12,345 nucleotides of DNA from assembly GCA_002729295.1 (NCBI GenBank), contig PBTU01000161.1:1-12345 (forward strand), given 5' to 3'. Below, piece after piece: positions 1-7,041 of the stretch. The position numbers and the translations under genes were made by a program. Positions within the stretch are counted from its first letter, which is position 1; each line of letters opens with the position of its first letter. Source of the stretch: Verrucomicrobiales bacterium. Lineage in GTDB: Bacteria > Verrucomicrobiota > Verrucomicrobiia > Verrucomicrobiales > Akkermansiaceae. Below the pieces are notes generated by a model. The model did not search any database. It worked only from the letters and a program-made list of their open reading frames with translations, and was not told the DNA's origin.

Positions 1-95
1 GCAACCTCAACGGCCGCCTCGACGAGTTCACCATCTTCTCCTCCGAGCTCACTCCGGAAGAAGTCAAATCCCTCTACGAGCACGGAAAACCTTAA
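1..95 (+). CDS. C-terminal end of a LamG/concanavalin A-like domain protein (5' partial)
   Basis: Reading codons from base 3 gives 30 residues and then TAA at 93-95. The translated end contains LDEFTIFSSELTPEEVKSLY, followed by a short tail ending in Gly-Lys-Pro. This has the pattern of the last strand of a LamG/laminin-G-like lectin domain: (I/L)DEfxifxxxLsxeEvxxLyxxG. Such domains bind carbohydrate or matrix and usually end large secreted proteins in Verrucomicrobiota and Planctomycetota. The gene starts before the window, so its other domains and export signal are unseen. It is the only clear gene on the plus strand and is followed by a terminator-like hairpin, so it is probably the last gene of its transcript. 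It is convergent with the long minus-strand cluster. The family call rests on one short motif, but that motif is characteristic. Confidence 0.75.
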   Translation, partial: NLNGRLDEFTIFSSELTPEEVKSLYEHGKP

Positions 96-115
96 GCCCT
101 GTTTTACGCCCCCTT

Positions 116-140
116 TTGATTGTTGGGGAAACGCAATCAA
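116..140. other. 7-bp perfect inverted repeat downstream of the LamG gene
   Basis: TTGATTG at 116-122 is matched exactly by CAATCAA at 134-140, around an 11-nt spacer. It lies 20 nt after the stop codon of the plus-strand LamG gene. The stem is AT-rich and no T-run follows, so it is a poor terminator alone. It could be an RNA 3'-end stabilising hairpin or chance. Confidence 0.3.
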
Positions 141-146
141 TAGTAT

Positions 147-191
147 CCTTTTGTCTGAGCACACGCCTTTACAAAAGGGCGCCGTTTTTTT
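147..191 (+). terminator. Putative Rho-independent terminator of the plus-strand LamG gene
   Basis: CGCCTTT (164-170) can fold over a 3-nt loop onto AAAGGGCG (174-181) with one bulged G, and seven T residues follow at 185-191. An alternative, mutually exclusive stem pairs CCTTTTGT (147-154) with ACAAAAGG (171-178) over a 16-nt loop. The T-run lies on the plus strand only, so termination would act on the LamG transcript and not on the convergent minus-strand cluster. No equally good signal is visible for that cluster past its last gene at 358. Confidence 0.5.
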
Positions 192-254
192 GGACTCGCC
201 CCATCACCTTCAATGTTAGGCTCTATTGGACGAATGAAAAAAGGAGCTTTCCAG

Positions 255-326
255 ATGAACCGCACCCACTACCAAGGATCCTCAAATGAAGAATTGACCC
301 CCTTAATTTCAAACGCTGCAAAGTAA
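255..326 (+). CDS. Possible 23-codon small ORF with strong Shine-Dalgarno (uncertain)
   Basis: An ATG at 255 opens 23 codons ending at TAA 324-326. AAGGAG at 241-246 lies 8 nt before the ATG, a better ribosome-binding site than any of the long genes here shows. The product starts MNRTHYQGSSNEEL and ends in Ala-Ala-Lys. It is hydrophilic, with no signal peptide or membrane segment, and I do not recognise it. It lies between the terminator at 164-191 and the convergent end of the minus-strand cluster, so it would need its own promoter, and none is clear. It may be a real short protein, a leader peptide or chance. Confidence 0.25.
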   Translation: MNRTHYQGSSNEELTPLISNAAK

Positions 327-357
327 CCCTGATTCTCTTTCAACCCCACCCTCGCAA

Positions 358-1536
358 TCACCCAAAGGGATTCTCATACCAGAAGACCCCCAACTGATCC
401 CGCTCTTCGCAGCATAGAATATCCAGATCACCATCGCCATCGACATCACAGGGCACCACGCGGTCATACTTTAGGCCCGGCTCTCCGGCGATTTCATGAC
501 TCTGCCATTTCTTATCAAAAGGTGTGCCTTTCCATGACAGCCAACGCGTGCCCGAAAGTGGACCGGCAGCCCCTTCACAACTAAAGACGATATCGTTTTT
601 CCCGTCTTGATTCACATCAAAAACCGCCGTGCTTTTTCCTCCGCCGACACCCTTGGGAAGAGGAATGACATGCTCACTCCAGCCGGTCTTTTCCCTCCGG
701 TACCAGACGGCGGATCCCTTATCAATGGCCACCACATCATCGCGCCCATCCTGATCGAGATCACCGTGGGAGATGAATTTGATTTCACGGTCATTTCCGC
801 CAAGGTTGTGGCGTTTCCAAACCTGTCCTTCCGCCACCGCATCACTTCCCGGATACTCCAACCAATAAACTCCCCGCTTCGCTCCTCTGCGGTCACTAAT
901 CAAGACATCGTCGTCACCATCCTGATCCATATCGACCTTGATGAGAGACATGATCCATCCGGCGTCTTGCAGTTTATGGAATTTCCAGTTCGCCAGGTCC
1001 CGCGCGTTATCGGGAATCTCCAGCCATCCAACACTTCCGTTCTTCCCTTTCGAACTGACGATCAAGTCCATCCTGTTCTTCCCGTCGATCTGCATCGGCA
1101 GGGCATACATCCAGGATTGCTTTTTCGCAGTCGCGGGAATGACCTCTGTTTCCCATTTGTCCTCCTTGAGATAATCCTCCGCTCTCGTCGGCGCCCAATG
1201 AACAAACATCGATTTGGTTCCCCCTTCACACGAACTCACCACATCCATGGCGCCATCGCCATCGAGGTCCACAAAGAGCGCATCTTCCGCCGACTTCACC
1301 TTTCCCACCGTCACCATCGGCCAGAGGGACTTTGCCTTCTCCCGCCCCGGGTGCATATACGCCCGCACCACACCCCCTTCTTCCCATCCGGTCGCAATAT
1401 CCAGCAATCCGTCGCCATTGACATCCTCCAAACGAACTCCGTCGGCCCCCTTGGAAGTATTATCAATGGTATGCAGAGCCCAGGGCTCATCGGCCAGAGC
1501 GAGGCAACTGAAAAGGAAGAAGACTGACTTTATCAT
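358..1536 (-). CDS. Secreted FG-GAP/VCBS-repeat protein, predicted seven-bladed beta-propeller
   Basis: The product is 392 residues and exported. The N-terminus MIKSVFFLFSCLALA is a signal peptide, probably cleaved before Asp-Glu-Pro. Calcium-loop motifs of the form DxDxDGxxD (N at the third position in two of them) begin near residues 38, 90, 202, 259, 307 and 364. A degenerate seventh near 149-157 lacks the first Asp (Gln instead). Spacing of about 48-60 residues fits seven blades, an integrin-alpha-like propeller used for binding rather than catalysis. Each blade carries the usual 'x-D-V-(hydrophobic)' strand after the loop. A GTG nine bases upstream (1543-1545) is in frame. I prefer the ATG at 1536 because the signal peptide starts cleanly there, although neither start has a canonical Shine-Dalgarno. 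The gene follows the metallopeptidase gene by 8-16 nt and is the last gene of the minus-strand cluster. The fold is confident; the ligand is unknown. Confidence 0.88.
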   Translation of the reverse strand: MIKSVFFLFSCLALADEPWALHTIDNTSKGADGVRLEDVNGDGLLDIATGWEEGGVVRAYMHPGREKAKSLWPMVTVGKVKSAEDALFVDLDGDGAMDVVSSCEGGTKSMFVHWAPTRAEDYLKEDKWETEVIPATAKKQSWMYALPMQIDGKNRMDLIVSSKGKNGSVGWLEIPDNARDLANWKFHKLQDAGWIMSLIKVDMDQDGDDDVLISDRRGAKRGVYWLEYPGSDAVAEGQVWKRHNLGGNDREIKFISHGDLDQDGRDDVVAIDKGSAVWYRREKTGWSEHVIPLPKGVGGGKSTAVFDVNQDGKNDIVFSCEGAAGPLSGTRWLSWKGTPFDKKWQSHEIAGEPGLKYDRVVPCDVDGDGDLDILCCEERDQLGVFWYENPFG

Positions 1537-1552
1537 AAATCTCACGCCCCCA

Positions 1553-2293
1553 TTATTTCACCGCCGCCGGACCCCAAACCTTCTGCATGAGCTTAAATCC
1601 CTTGGGGTCGTGGTCCCGGAGTTCGGCAGCCACGAAGGGATAGAAATCATTTCGATAAAGATAGGCTTCGGTCGCTTCGGCGAAATACTCCTTATGATTC
1701 GTAGCCGCGTAATGACGCACGGTGCTTCCGGTGAAGAGCTGCACTTTCTCTAAAATCCCTTTTTCCATTGCGCCATTGTATGCCGCGAGAACATCGGGAT
1801 CATTGAAGCCGAGAACCTGGTCGTGATAAGCGTGTGCGAGTTCATGGAGAATGACGGCAGGATGTTTCAGCAATTGGTCTCTGGAAAATAGAGCCGCTGC
1901 TCTGGTAACGTGGACCTTCTTGTTGAGGCGGGGATCGTAACCGCGATCGATCAACCACTTGGCGCCGGGATGATACTGCATCGCGCTCAACTCAGGATGC
2001 TTGCGCTCCAGCCAAATCTCCATCCTCTTCATCTTTTTCAAAGGCTCTTCCGGCAGGAGAATGGCAATGCGTTGCAAATGATTGGCTAACATTTTGAGGG
2101 CCTGCTGCCCTTCTTCCTCATGCTTCCCACCCTTCAACAGAGCTGGATCGACATGCACCGTCCAGCCCTCGATATTTTTCTGCACGGGTTCGATCCAACC
2201 AATCTTTTTTCGCAATGAGGATTGCCCAAAAGAAACCCAGGCAAAGGACAACAACAGAAGGAGTGGAACAGACAGACGAAAGATTTGGCTCAT
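1553..2293 (-). CDS. Secreted gluzincin zinc metallopeptidase, anthrax-lethal-factor-like (ATLF) active site
   Basis: The 246-residue product starts with a signal peptide: Met-Ser-Gln, a Leu-rich core, and a likely cut after the Ser-Phe-Gly near residue 23. The zinc site is HELAH at 150-154, where the two His bind zinc and E151 is the catalytic base. A second conserved block runs EYFAEATEAY at 202-211. In lethal factor the third zinc ligand is the first Glu of EFFAE, with an active-site Tyr seven residues earlier. Here E202 and Y195 have exactly that spacing, so I assign them by analogy. The stretch HAYHD after the first His pair also resembles lethal factor. The protein is a single peptidase domain without binding modules, probably acting in the periplasm or outside. 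GGAG lies only 2 nt before the ATG, which is tight but may work. The gene sits 57 nt after the phosphoesterase fusion and just before the propeller gene. Substrate unknown. Confidence 0.82.
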   Translation of the reverse strand: MSQIFRLSVPLLLLLSFAWVSFGQSSLRKKIGWIEPVQKNIEGWTVHVDPALLKGGKHEEEGQQALKMLANHLQRIAILLPEEPLKKMKRMEIWLERKHPELSAMQYHPGAKWLIDRGYDPRLNKKVHVTRAAALFSRDQLLKHPAVILHELAHAYHDQVLGFNDPDVLAAYNGAMEKGILEKVQLFTGSTVRHYAATNHKEYFAEATEAYLYRNDFYPFVAAELRDHDPKGFKLMQKVWGPAAVK

Positions 2294-2350
2294 CTCTCCA
2301 ATACCCGGGAAAACTCGCTCACCTTTCCAATTCTTCCTACGAGAATGGCT

Positions 2351-5059
2351 TTACTTAATCCCCCTCACATCAAGCGTCCCGGTCCCGCTAATATCCTCGT
2401 GACTTCCAGCGTTAAACTTTCCGACACCCTGATCTTCTCCATCAATGACAAAACGTCCCACGCTCTCATTTGAATCCAATCTCAACTTCGACGTTCCCAA
2501 TCCCGGCTTCCCCGTCAGCCTCAAGGTAGCGTCATTAACAATAACCGCCCCGGAATTTTTCTCAAGAACCAGCGAACAATTCTCACCAATCGTGACATCG
2601 CTCAATCCAAGATTTCCCTTTCCTCTAACGATAACTTTAAACTTTTCTTTTTGAGTCGAATGCGCAACGAACCCACCCGTGAAGGTATTCTTCGCCTCAA
2701 AAATAATGGTGTTCTTATTCACCCCATTAATGACCAATTTCCCGGGGCCAGTAATTGGGTCGAGAAACTGCCGGTTCATGCTATGACTCTTGGTGGAAAA
2801 CCCTCCCCAGATTTCAGCCTGCGCGTGTAATTCCACTGGGCCAAATTTCATATTGTTCGGGCTGTCTATGATCAACCGGGAATTCTGATACATCTCCAAC
2901 TTCGCGGGCTTCTTGGGAATCACCGAGGACCCCTTTTCCCCCCATAGATACACCTTGGCATTGTTTTCCAAAACCAAAGAGCCCGTGAACTTCGGGGGCG
3001 TCTTACTCTCAGCATGCGCGGTCATCCCCGTACCGATGATGACGGTTTGTTCTCCTTTGGGAACCTCTCCCCCTTCCCAATTCTCTTTGGTCATCCAACT
3101 ATCGCGGTTACTCTTTTCCATTTTGATCATCCTCAATCCGGCAACCGAAGGCCGCAGAAGAAACTCATGGGGAGCCAGAGCTTGTTGAGAATAACGCAAT
3201 TCATCCAGCGCGAGGCTGGGGTGATTTCCTTCGGCTCCGACACTGAGAGGGTTGGACTGTTTGCTCGAAAGACTGGCGTGACTAAGCACTCGATCGGCCA
3301 CCTGCACGCCATCGAGAAAGAGCCGCATCTGCCCTGCGTCATCCCGTTGGTCGTGATCCCATACCACTGCAAAGTGGTATTCCTTCCCAACGGCAACTGG
3401 AGCTTCATTCGCCACGGCCCCGTAAGCCTGCTCCGAATCTTTCTGTCCCGGATCTTTCTTTCCCGGATCGTAAAAGAAACCTATCTGCCCCAGTTTCTTT
3501 CCGCTCGAGTCGCGTTTCAAGTAAATACCCCAACCTCTCCCTTTTCCAGCTTTCGGACGGGTTCCGACAAGAAAAGCCGCGCCGTCGAATTTTCCGGCGA
3601 GAAACCAACCTTCAAAGGTAAACGATTTCTTGGAATTCAAGCCGAATTGGCCACTGGGTTTGGCCTCCTGCCAAATGCCAATTTTCAGAGATGATGTGTT
3701 TTCTTCCTTATTAAGAGGAATCGGATTGGGAGCGAGCGGTTTCCATTCTTTCCCGCGCTTCACAACATCCAAGGGGAACTTTTCCCCAACGGCCACCAAG
3801 CGAGTGTTCGCAGACGCTCCATCCATCCGCCACCATGCTTCAACGGGTTCTACCAGTTTCGGTTTTGGCTTATCCACTTTAGCCGCAACTACTTTTTCGC
3901 TATTCGGATCAGGAGCATCCGCTTTCGGCGAATCTTCTGAGGTCCCACTGACCGGATCACCCTCCACTTCGGGAGCCTTCGATTCCGAGACATCACTCTT
4001 GGGCTTTTCCTTAACCCTAGTGACTTTTTCCGCTTTTCCTTTCTTAGGATTTTTCCCCTCCGGAGCTTTGTCATGTTGCACGACTGGAGCCTCCTTGGGC
4101 TTGTCCATATAGAGATAAAGCCCAAAGCAAATCACCAAGACCGCTGCCACTGCCAGCATGATCTTGGGAGCTTTGGATGGCTTGGCACTGGCCAGCACCG
4201 GATGCGTTCCGGTCAACTGCCCCATACTGGCCACCTGCCCGGAACTAATCAAAGAAACCGAGCCCCGGCCAACCTTCATGTCCATCAAGCTACCGCCCTG
4301 GGACACCACAACTTCCCGACCCTCAACTGTAAATTCGTATGTGCGAAGGAAAAACGGCCGCATTGACAGCGTGGTCGCTTCGAGATCTTTTCGGTAGGCG
4401 AGGATGTCAAATTCGACTCTTCGAAATTCCAACTCCTGCGTTTCGGTATCATAGATCACATAGCGCGCCCGGAGATCCTCCGGATTGCGCGGCTCGCCCA
4501 CCGAACCCACATTGACAATATAGCGACTATCGGAATCCAGGGTGAGATCACCGTCGGTGAATTCAGTGACCTCACCGAAAATGTCCATCTCAAAGACCTT
4601 GGGCAAATGGGTATGCCCGATGAAGGTCACAAAGTGTTTCCCGGCCTCCAGATTTCTCTGTGCAACTTCGAGATCACTGATGTAACCGAACCTCCCCGGT
4701 TCTTCGATTTCAGCATGAACAAAAAGAATATCACCGGCTTCAATCGCCAATGGCACGGAAGACAGGAACTCTTTCCCCGCTTCGTCCAACTGACCCATCG
4801 TCCATTCGATGGCTTCCCGGGCGTGGTCATTGAAGATGGAATAATCCATCATCCCCACCGCCGCGGCATCGTGATTTCCCATCACGAAGTTTCCCGTCAC
4901 CGCCCGAACAGCCTCAAGAACTTCGGCCGGCTTTGGCCCATATCCCACCACATCACCCAGACAAACAACCTCCTCGATCTTGCACTCACGGAAATCCGCC
5001 AGAACCGCTTCCCAGGCGGGAAAGTTGGCGTGAATGTCTGATACTATCGCGTAACGCAT
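2351..5059 (-). CDS. Metallophosphoesterase fused via one TM helix to LamG and PATR-like beta-helix domains
   Basis: The product is 902 residues. Residues 1-225 are a YfcE/MPP_2-type calcineurin-like phosphoesterase with a full set of metal ligands: D8 and H10 (SDIHAN), D36 (LGDVVG), N62 with catalytic H63 (GNHD), H115 (FVHAE), and H149/H151 (GHTH). There is no N-terminal signal. One membrane helix follows at about 299-317, then a Lys/Pro/Glu-rich low-complexity linker (about 319-405). A LamG-like jelly roll spans about 406-635, with SFTFEGWF, a FLDGVQV-type strand and LALDELRYS. A C-terminal beta-helix spans about 650-902, with motifs of autotransporter-associated repeats (GPGKLVINGV, NTFTGGF, SGTGTLDV). 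Positive residues before the helix (KPSKAPK) suggest the phosphoesterase is cytoplasmic and the lectin/beta-helix part extracytoplasmic. The start matches the family N-terminus, but I see no Shine-Dalgarno. Phosphoesterases of this type cleave phosphodi- or monoesters; the actual substrate is unknown. Confidence 0.88.
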   Translation of the reverse strand: MRYAIVSDIHANFPAWEAVLADFRECKIEEVVCLGDVVGYGPKPAEVLEAVRAVTGNFVMGNHDAAAVGMMDYSIFNDHAREAIEWTMGQLDEAGKEFLSSVPLAIEAGDILFVHAEIEEPGRFGYISDLEVAQRNLEAGKHFVTFIGHTHLPKVFEMDIFGEVTEFTDGDLTLDSDSRYIVNVGSVGEPRNPEDLRARYVIYDTETQELEFRRVEFDILAYRKDLEATTLSMRPFFLRTYEFTVEGREVVVSQGGSLMDMKVGRGSVSLISSGQVASMGQLTGTHPVLASAKPSKAPKIMLAVAAVLVICFGLYLYMDKPKEAPVVQHDKAPEGKNPKKGKAEKVTRVKEKPKSDVSESKAPEVEGDPVSGTSEDSPKADAPDPNSEKVVAAKVDKPKPKLVEPVEAWWRMDGASANTRLVAVGEKFPLDVVKRGKEWKPLAPNPIPLNKEENTSSLKIGIWQEAKPSGQFGLNSKKSFTFEGWFLAGKFDGAAFLVGTRPKAGKGRGWGIYLKRDSSGKKLGQIGFFYDPGKKDPGQKDSEQAYGAVANEAPVAVGKEYHFAVVWDHDQRDDAGQMRLFLDGVQVADRVLSHASLSSKQSNPLSVGAEGNHPSLALDELRYSQQALAPHEFLLRPSVAGLRMIKMEKSNRDSWMTKENWEGGEVPKGEQTVIIGTGMTAHAESKTPPKFTGSLVLENNAKVYLWGEKGSSVIPKKPAKLEMYQNSRLIIDSPNNMKFGPVELHAQAEIWGGFSTKSHSMNRQFLDPITGPGKLVINGVNKNTIIFEAKNTFTGGFVAHSTQKEKFKVIVRGKGNLGLSDVTIGENCSLVLEKNSGAVIVNDATLRLTGKPGLGTSKLRLDSNESVGRFVIDGEDQGVGKFNAGSHEDISGTGTLDVRGIK
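3437..3466. repeat. 15-bp tandem duplication inside the LamG domain coding region
   Basis: Two adjacent 15-nt units, 3437-3451 and 3452-3466, differ at one base. They encode the repeated pentapeptide DPGKK-DPGQK (residues about 531-540) in a predicted surface loop of the LamG domain. The length is a multiple of three, so the frame is kept. It looks like a slippage duplication. Confidence 0.7.
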
Positions 5060-5131
5060 GGCGTCTTGGTGGGGAGCGGCCCCAGACTATAAAAACGATT
5101 GGCCACTTGGGAATCATAACCCCAAAAAATT
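5060..5131 (-). promoter_or_regulatory. Leader region of the phosphoesterase gene: weak -10-like box and a GC hairpin
   Basis: This 72-nt gap separates the decayed DUF1552 copy from the phosphoesterase start. On the minus strand TATAGT (5091-5086) resembles a -10 box, but no matching -35 hexamer is visible at the right distance. Just downstream, TGGGG and CCCCA (5084-5080 and 5074-5070) form a 5-bp GC-rich stem ending 10 nt before the ATG, where a Shine-Dalgarno would be expected. Either read-through from upstream or a local promoter could express the gene. The evidence is weak. Confidence 0.2.
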
Positions 5132-5647
5132 TCATCCCGCCAATTCCGTCATTTCTCCACTACTATCGGCAAATTTCTCTACTGGAGCATCCACCGCGTT
5201 AAGCATCGAGACAAAGAGATTCGCAAGCGTTACCTTATTCTCACCCTCGTAAGAGTGCAGGTTTCCATGCTTGAAACCGAGCACCTTTTCACCGGCCACC
5301 TGAATCGGGTAATTCTTGTTACTGTGGGAAGCGTGCGGGTGGGCCGAGCCCCAAACCACGACCGTTTGCACGAACATATTACTACCGCCTTACGGAGTAT
5401 TTCGCAAACGATCTAGAAAATAGGCATGCTGCTAAGCCCGCCAATTATCCCATTTTCCTGATTCAGTCGGGCGCTTATGGGCGATGTCGTGGGTCGCTCC
5501 TTAGTAACCGAAGACGTAGTTGGCGTAATTCCACATCTCACTCCCGCTGGAATGCTCGCTTTCAAGCATGAGGGTGGCGAAGCGGGTAGAATCGGTCTGG
5601 AAAGCCAATCCCGCGGAAATCAACAACCCCCGGATCAGCCTTCCCAT
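5132..5647 (-). pseudogene. Decayed second DUF1552 protein (C-terminal part only, three in-frame stops)
   Basis: One continuous frame of 172 codons reads as the C-terminal part of a DUF1552 protein. Recognisable pieces in order are LAFQTDSTRFATLML, GATHDISHKRP (the family's HxxSH signature), QHAYFLDRLRNTP, VVVWGSAHPHASHS and NLFVSMLNA, ending SSGEMTELAG before TGA. It is interrupted by TAA at 5501-5503, TAG at 5432-5434 and TAA at 5390-5392, each one base change from a Lys/Glu/Gln codon. There is no frameshift. The N-terminal 300 or so residues are absent. The frame opens at an ATG (5645-5647) that shares one base with the stop codon of the intact DUF1552 gene upstream. It is a paralogue, not an extension, because the upstream protein already has its own version of the same C-terminal blocks. 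A gene call from the internal ATG at 5377 would yield an 81-residue fragment, probably not functional. Confidence 0.85.
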
Positions 5648-7041
5648 TACCCGAAGAACCCCTTAATTGGACCTTGCTGATCCATGTCAGTCAGCCCGGT
5701 ATCAATGGCCCCATAATGCTCGATGGGATTTCCGTAGGCATTCAGAATCGTGGTATACCAATTTCCCAAAGTCTTGTGACCTTCCTTGCCGTAATGAGGA
5801 AGACGGAGATATTTCCCGGCGATATCCAGCTTCACCTTGTTGCCCGCCAGCACCACAAAGGGCCACTCGGTTCCCTTACTGTGATGAGTCTCCCCATTGT
5901 CCGGGAAATAAAGAAGCATAGTATTATCAAACATCGTGCCACCATCTTCGGGAGTCTCCTTCAGCCGAGTCACAACACGATCAACCAAAGCCATGTGATG
6001 GCGGCGAACCTTCTCGCGAACTTCCACCGCTTCAAATTTTCCTACGGACTTATTGTGGCCCACGTCGTGGAGATTCACGTTCTCGTTTTCGATATCCTTA
6101 ATCCCGGTATATCTCGTGCCCAACTCATCAATCGTCAAGGTCACGACATTGGTCATCCCGGAAATAAGCGACGAAAGAAGAATCTCTCCATGACCAATCT
6201 GACGATCAATCGTGGAAAGGTCATCCGAAAAATATTTTTCATCCAACTTGGGAACATGACGCCGAATCACATCAGCCATCGCATCCATTTTCCGGTTCCG
6301 CTCGCGGATATCATCAATCGAATCCGCGTAGTTCTTCACCTTCGCTTTCTCCAGCCCACGCAACTCTTCGGAAAGCCCCCCTTCGTTCTTCGCCGCAAAT
6401 TCCAAGAGACGACGCTCAAGCTGATATTGGACCTGCGAATCTTTATCGCTTAGCACCGACTTGAACAATTCCTGCATCGCGACTTTCGGCGAGCCAAAGG
6501 CATAGTTGGGTTGCTGGGGACCACGGGCCGAAAATCCTTTCTCGATCCCATTGATATTTCCTCGTGAATTGCCTCCACCACTGGGAAAGCAAGCCAGCTC
6601 GATATGCTCCAGCGGAGAAGGATTCAACTTGGCCAACTCAAAATCCACCGTCGCCCACTTGATCGAACTCAGCCGCTCATTGGCTTTGTAAACTCCCAGC
6701 GATGACTGCCAGGTGTGGTGACCCGTCGTGCACATCTTACCGGAGAGTCCCTGCAGGATTGTCATGCTCTCCTTGTGCTCGTTGAGCGCCCCCATCCAAT
6801 CAGGCAGGTCGTGATTTTTCAGCTCCACCTGGAAAGCATCCTTTCTCTTCTCCATCGCCAACTCCTCTTCGCTCAGCGTGGGCGGCACCAAGGCATCGGG
6901 AAACAATCCGTTTCCTTTATGAATGAAGATAAATCGCTTCGGAGGATTTCCTTGTGTCGACTTGGCAAACAAGCCGGAACCCAGGGCCATCGACCCAGCC
7001 CCCAGCATGGATTGTTTCAAGAATTTTCTGCGGCTATTCAT
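5647..7041 (-). CDS. DUF1552 family protein, Tat-exported
   Basis: This 464-residue protein is full length for the DUF1552 family. It opens with a twin-arginine signal (SRRKFLK, then a Ala/Gly-rich segment ending LFA near residue 26), so it is exported folded, as expected for a cofactor- or metal-binding protein. Features include FIFIHKGNGLFPD (37-49), TGHHTWQSSL (106-115), the position of the family HxxSHH motif filled by HDVGHN (325-330), and a C-terminal block DNGETHH...EWPFVVLAG (381-400). The altered motif marks it as a divergent subfamily. DUF1552 proteins have no established reaction. They commonly lie beside DUF1592 cytochrome proteins, as here: the ATG lies inside the end of the upstream gene (8-nt overlap), which points to translational coupling. 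A decayed paralogue follows immediately. Confidence 0.88.
   Translation of the reverse strand: MNSRRKFLKQSMLGAGSMALGSGLFAKSTQGNPPKRFIFIHKGNGLFPDALVPPTLSEEELAMEKRKDAFQVELKNHDLPDWMGALNEHKESMTILQGLSGKMCTTGHHTWQSSLGVYKANERLSSIKWATVDFELAKLNPSPLEHIELACFPSGGGNSRGNINGIEKGFSARGPQQPNYAFGSPKVAMQELFKSVLSDKDSQVQYQLERRLLEFAAKNEGGLSEELRGLEKAKVKNYADSIDDIRERNRKMDAMADVIRRHVPKLDEKYFSDDLSTIDRQIGHGEILLSSLISGMTNVVTLTIDELGTRYTGIKDIENENVNLHDVGHNKSVGKFEAVEVREKVRRHHMALVDRVVTRLKETPEDGGTMFDNTMLLYFPDNGETHHSKGTEWPFVVLAGNKVKLDIAGKYLRLPHYGKEGHKTLGNWYTTILNAYGNPIEHYGAIDTGLTDMDQQGPIKGFFG

Noticed and set aside
607..1527. 306-codon plus-strand open frame
   Set aside because: It is the antisense shadow of the FG-GAP gene. Its translation has no recognisable domain, whereas the minus strand gives a signal peptide and regular calcium loops.
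5390..5503. Stop-codon readthrough or alternative genetic code for the DUF1552 remnant
   Set aside because: Both TAA and TAG would have to be read as sense, while other genes here end normally with TAA and TAG. The missing N-terminal part also argues for a pseudogene.
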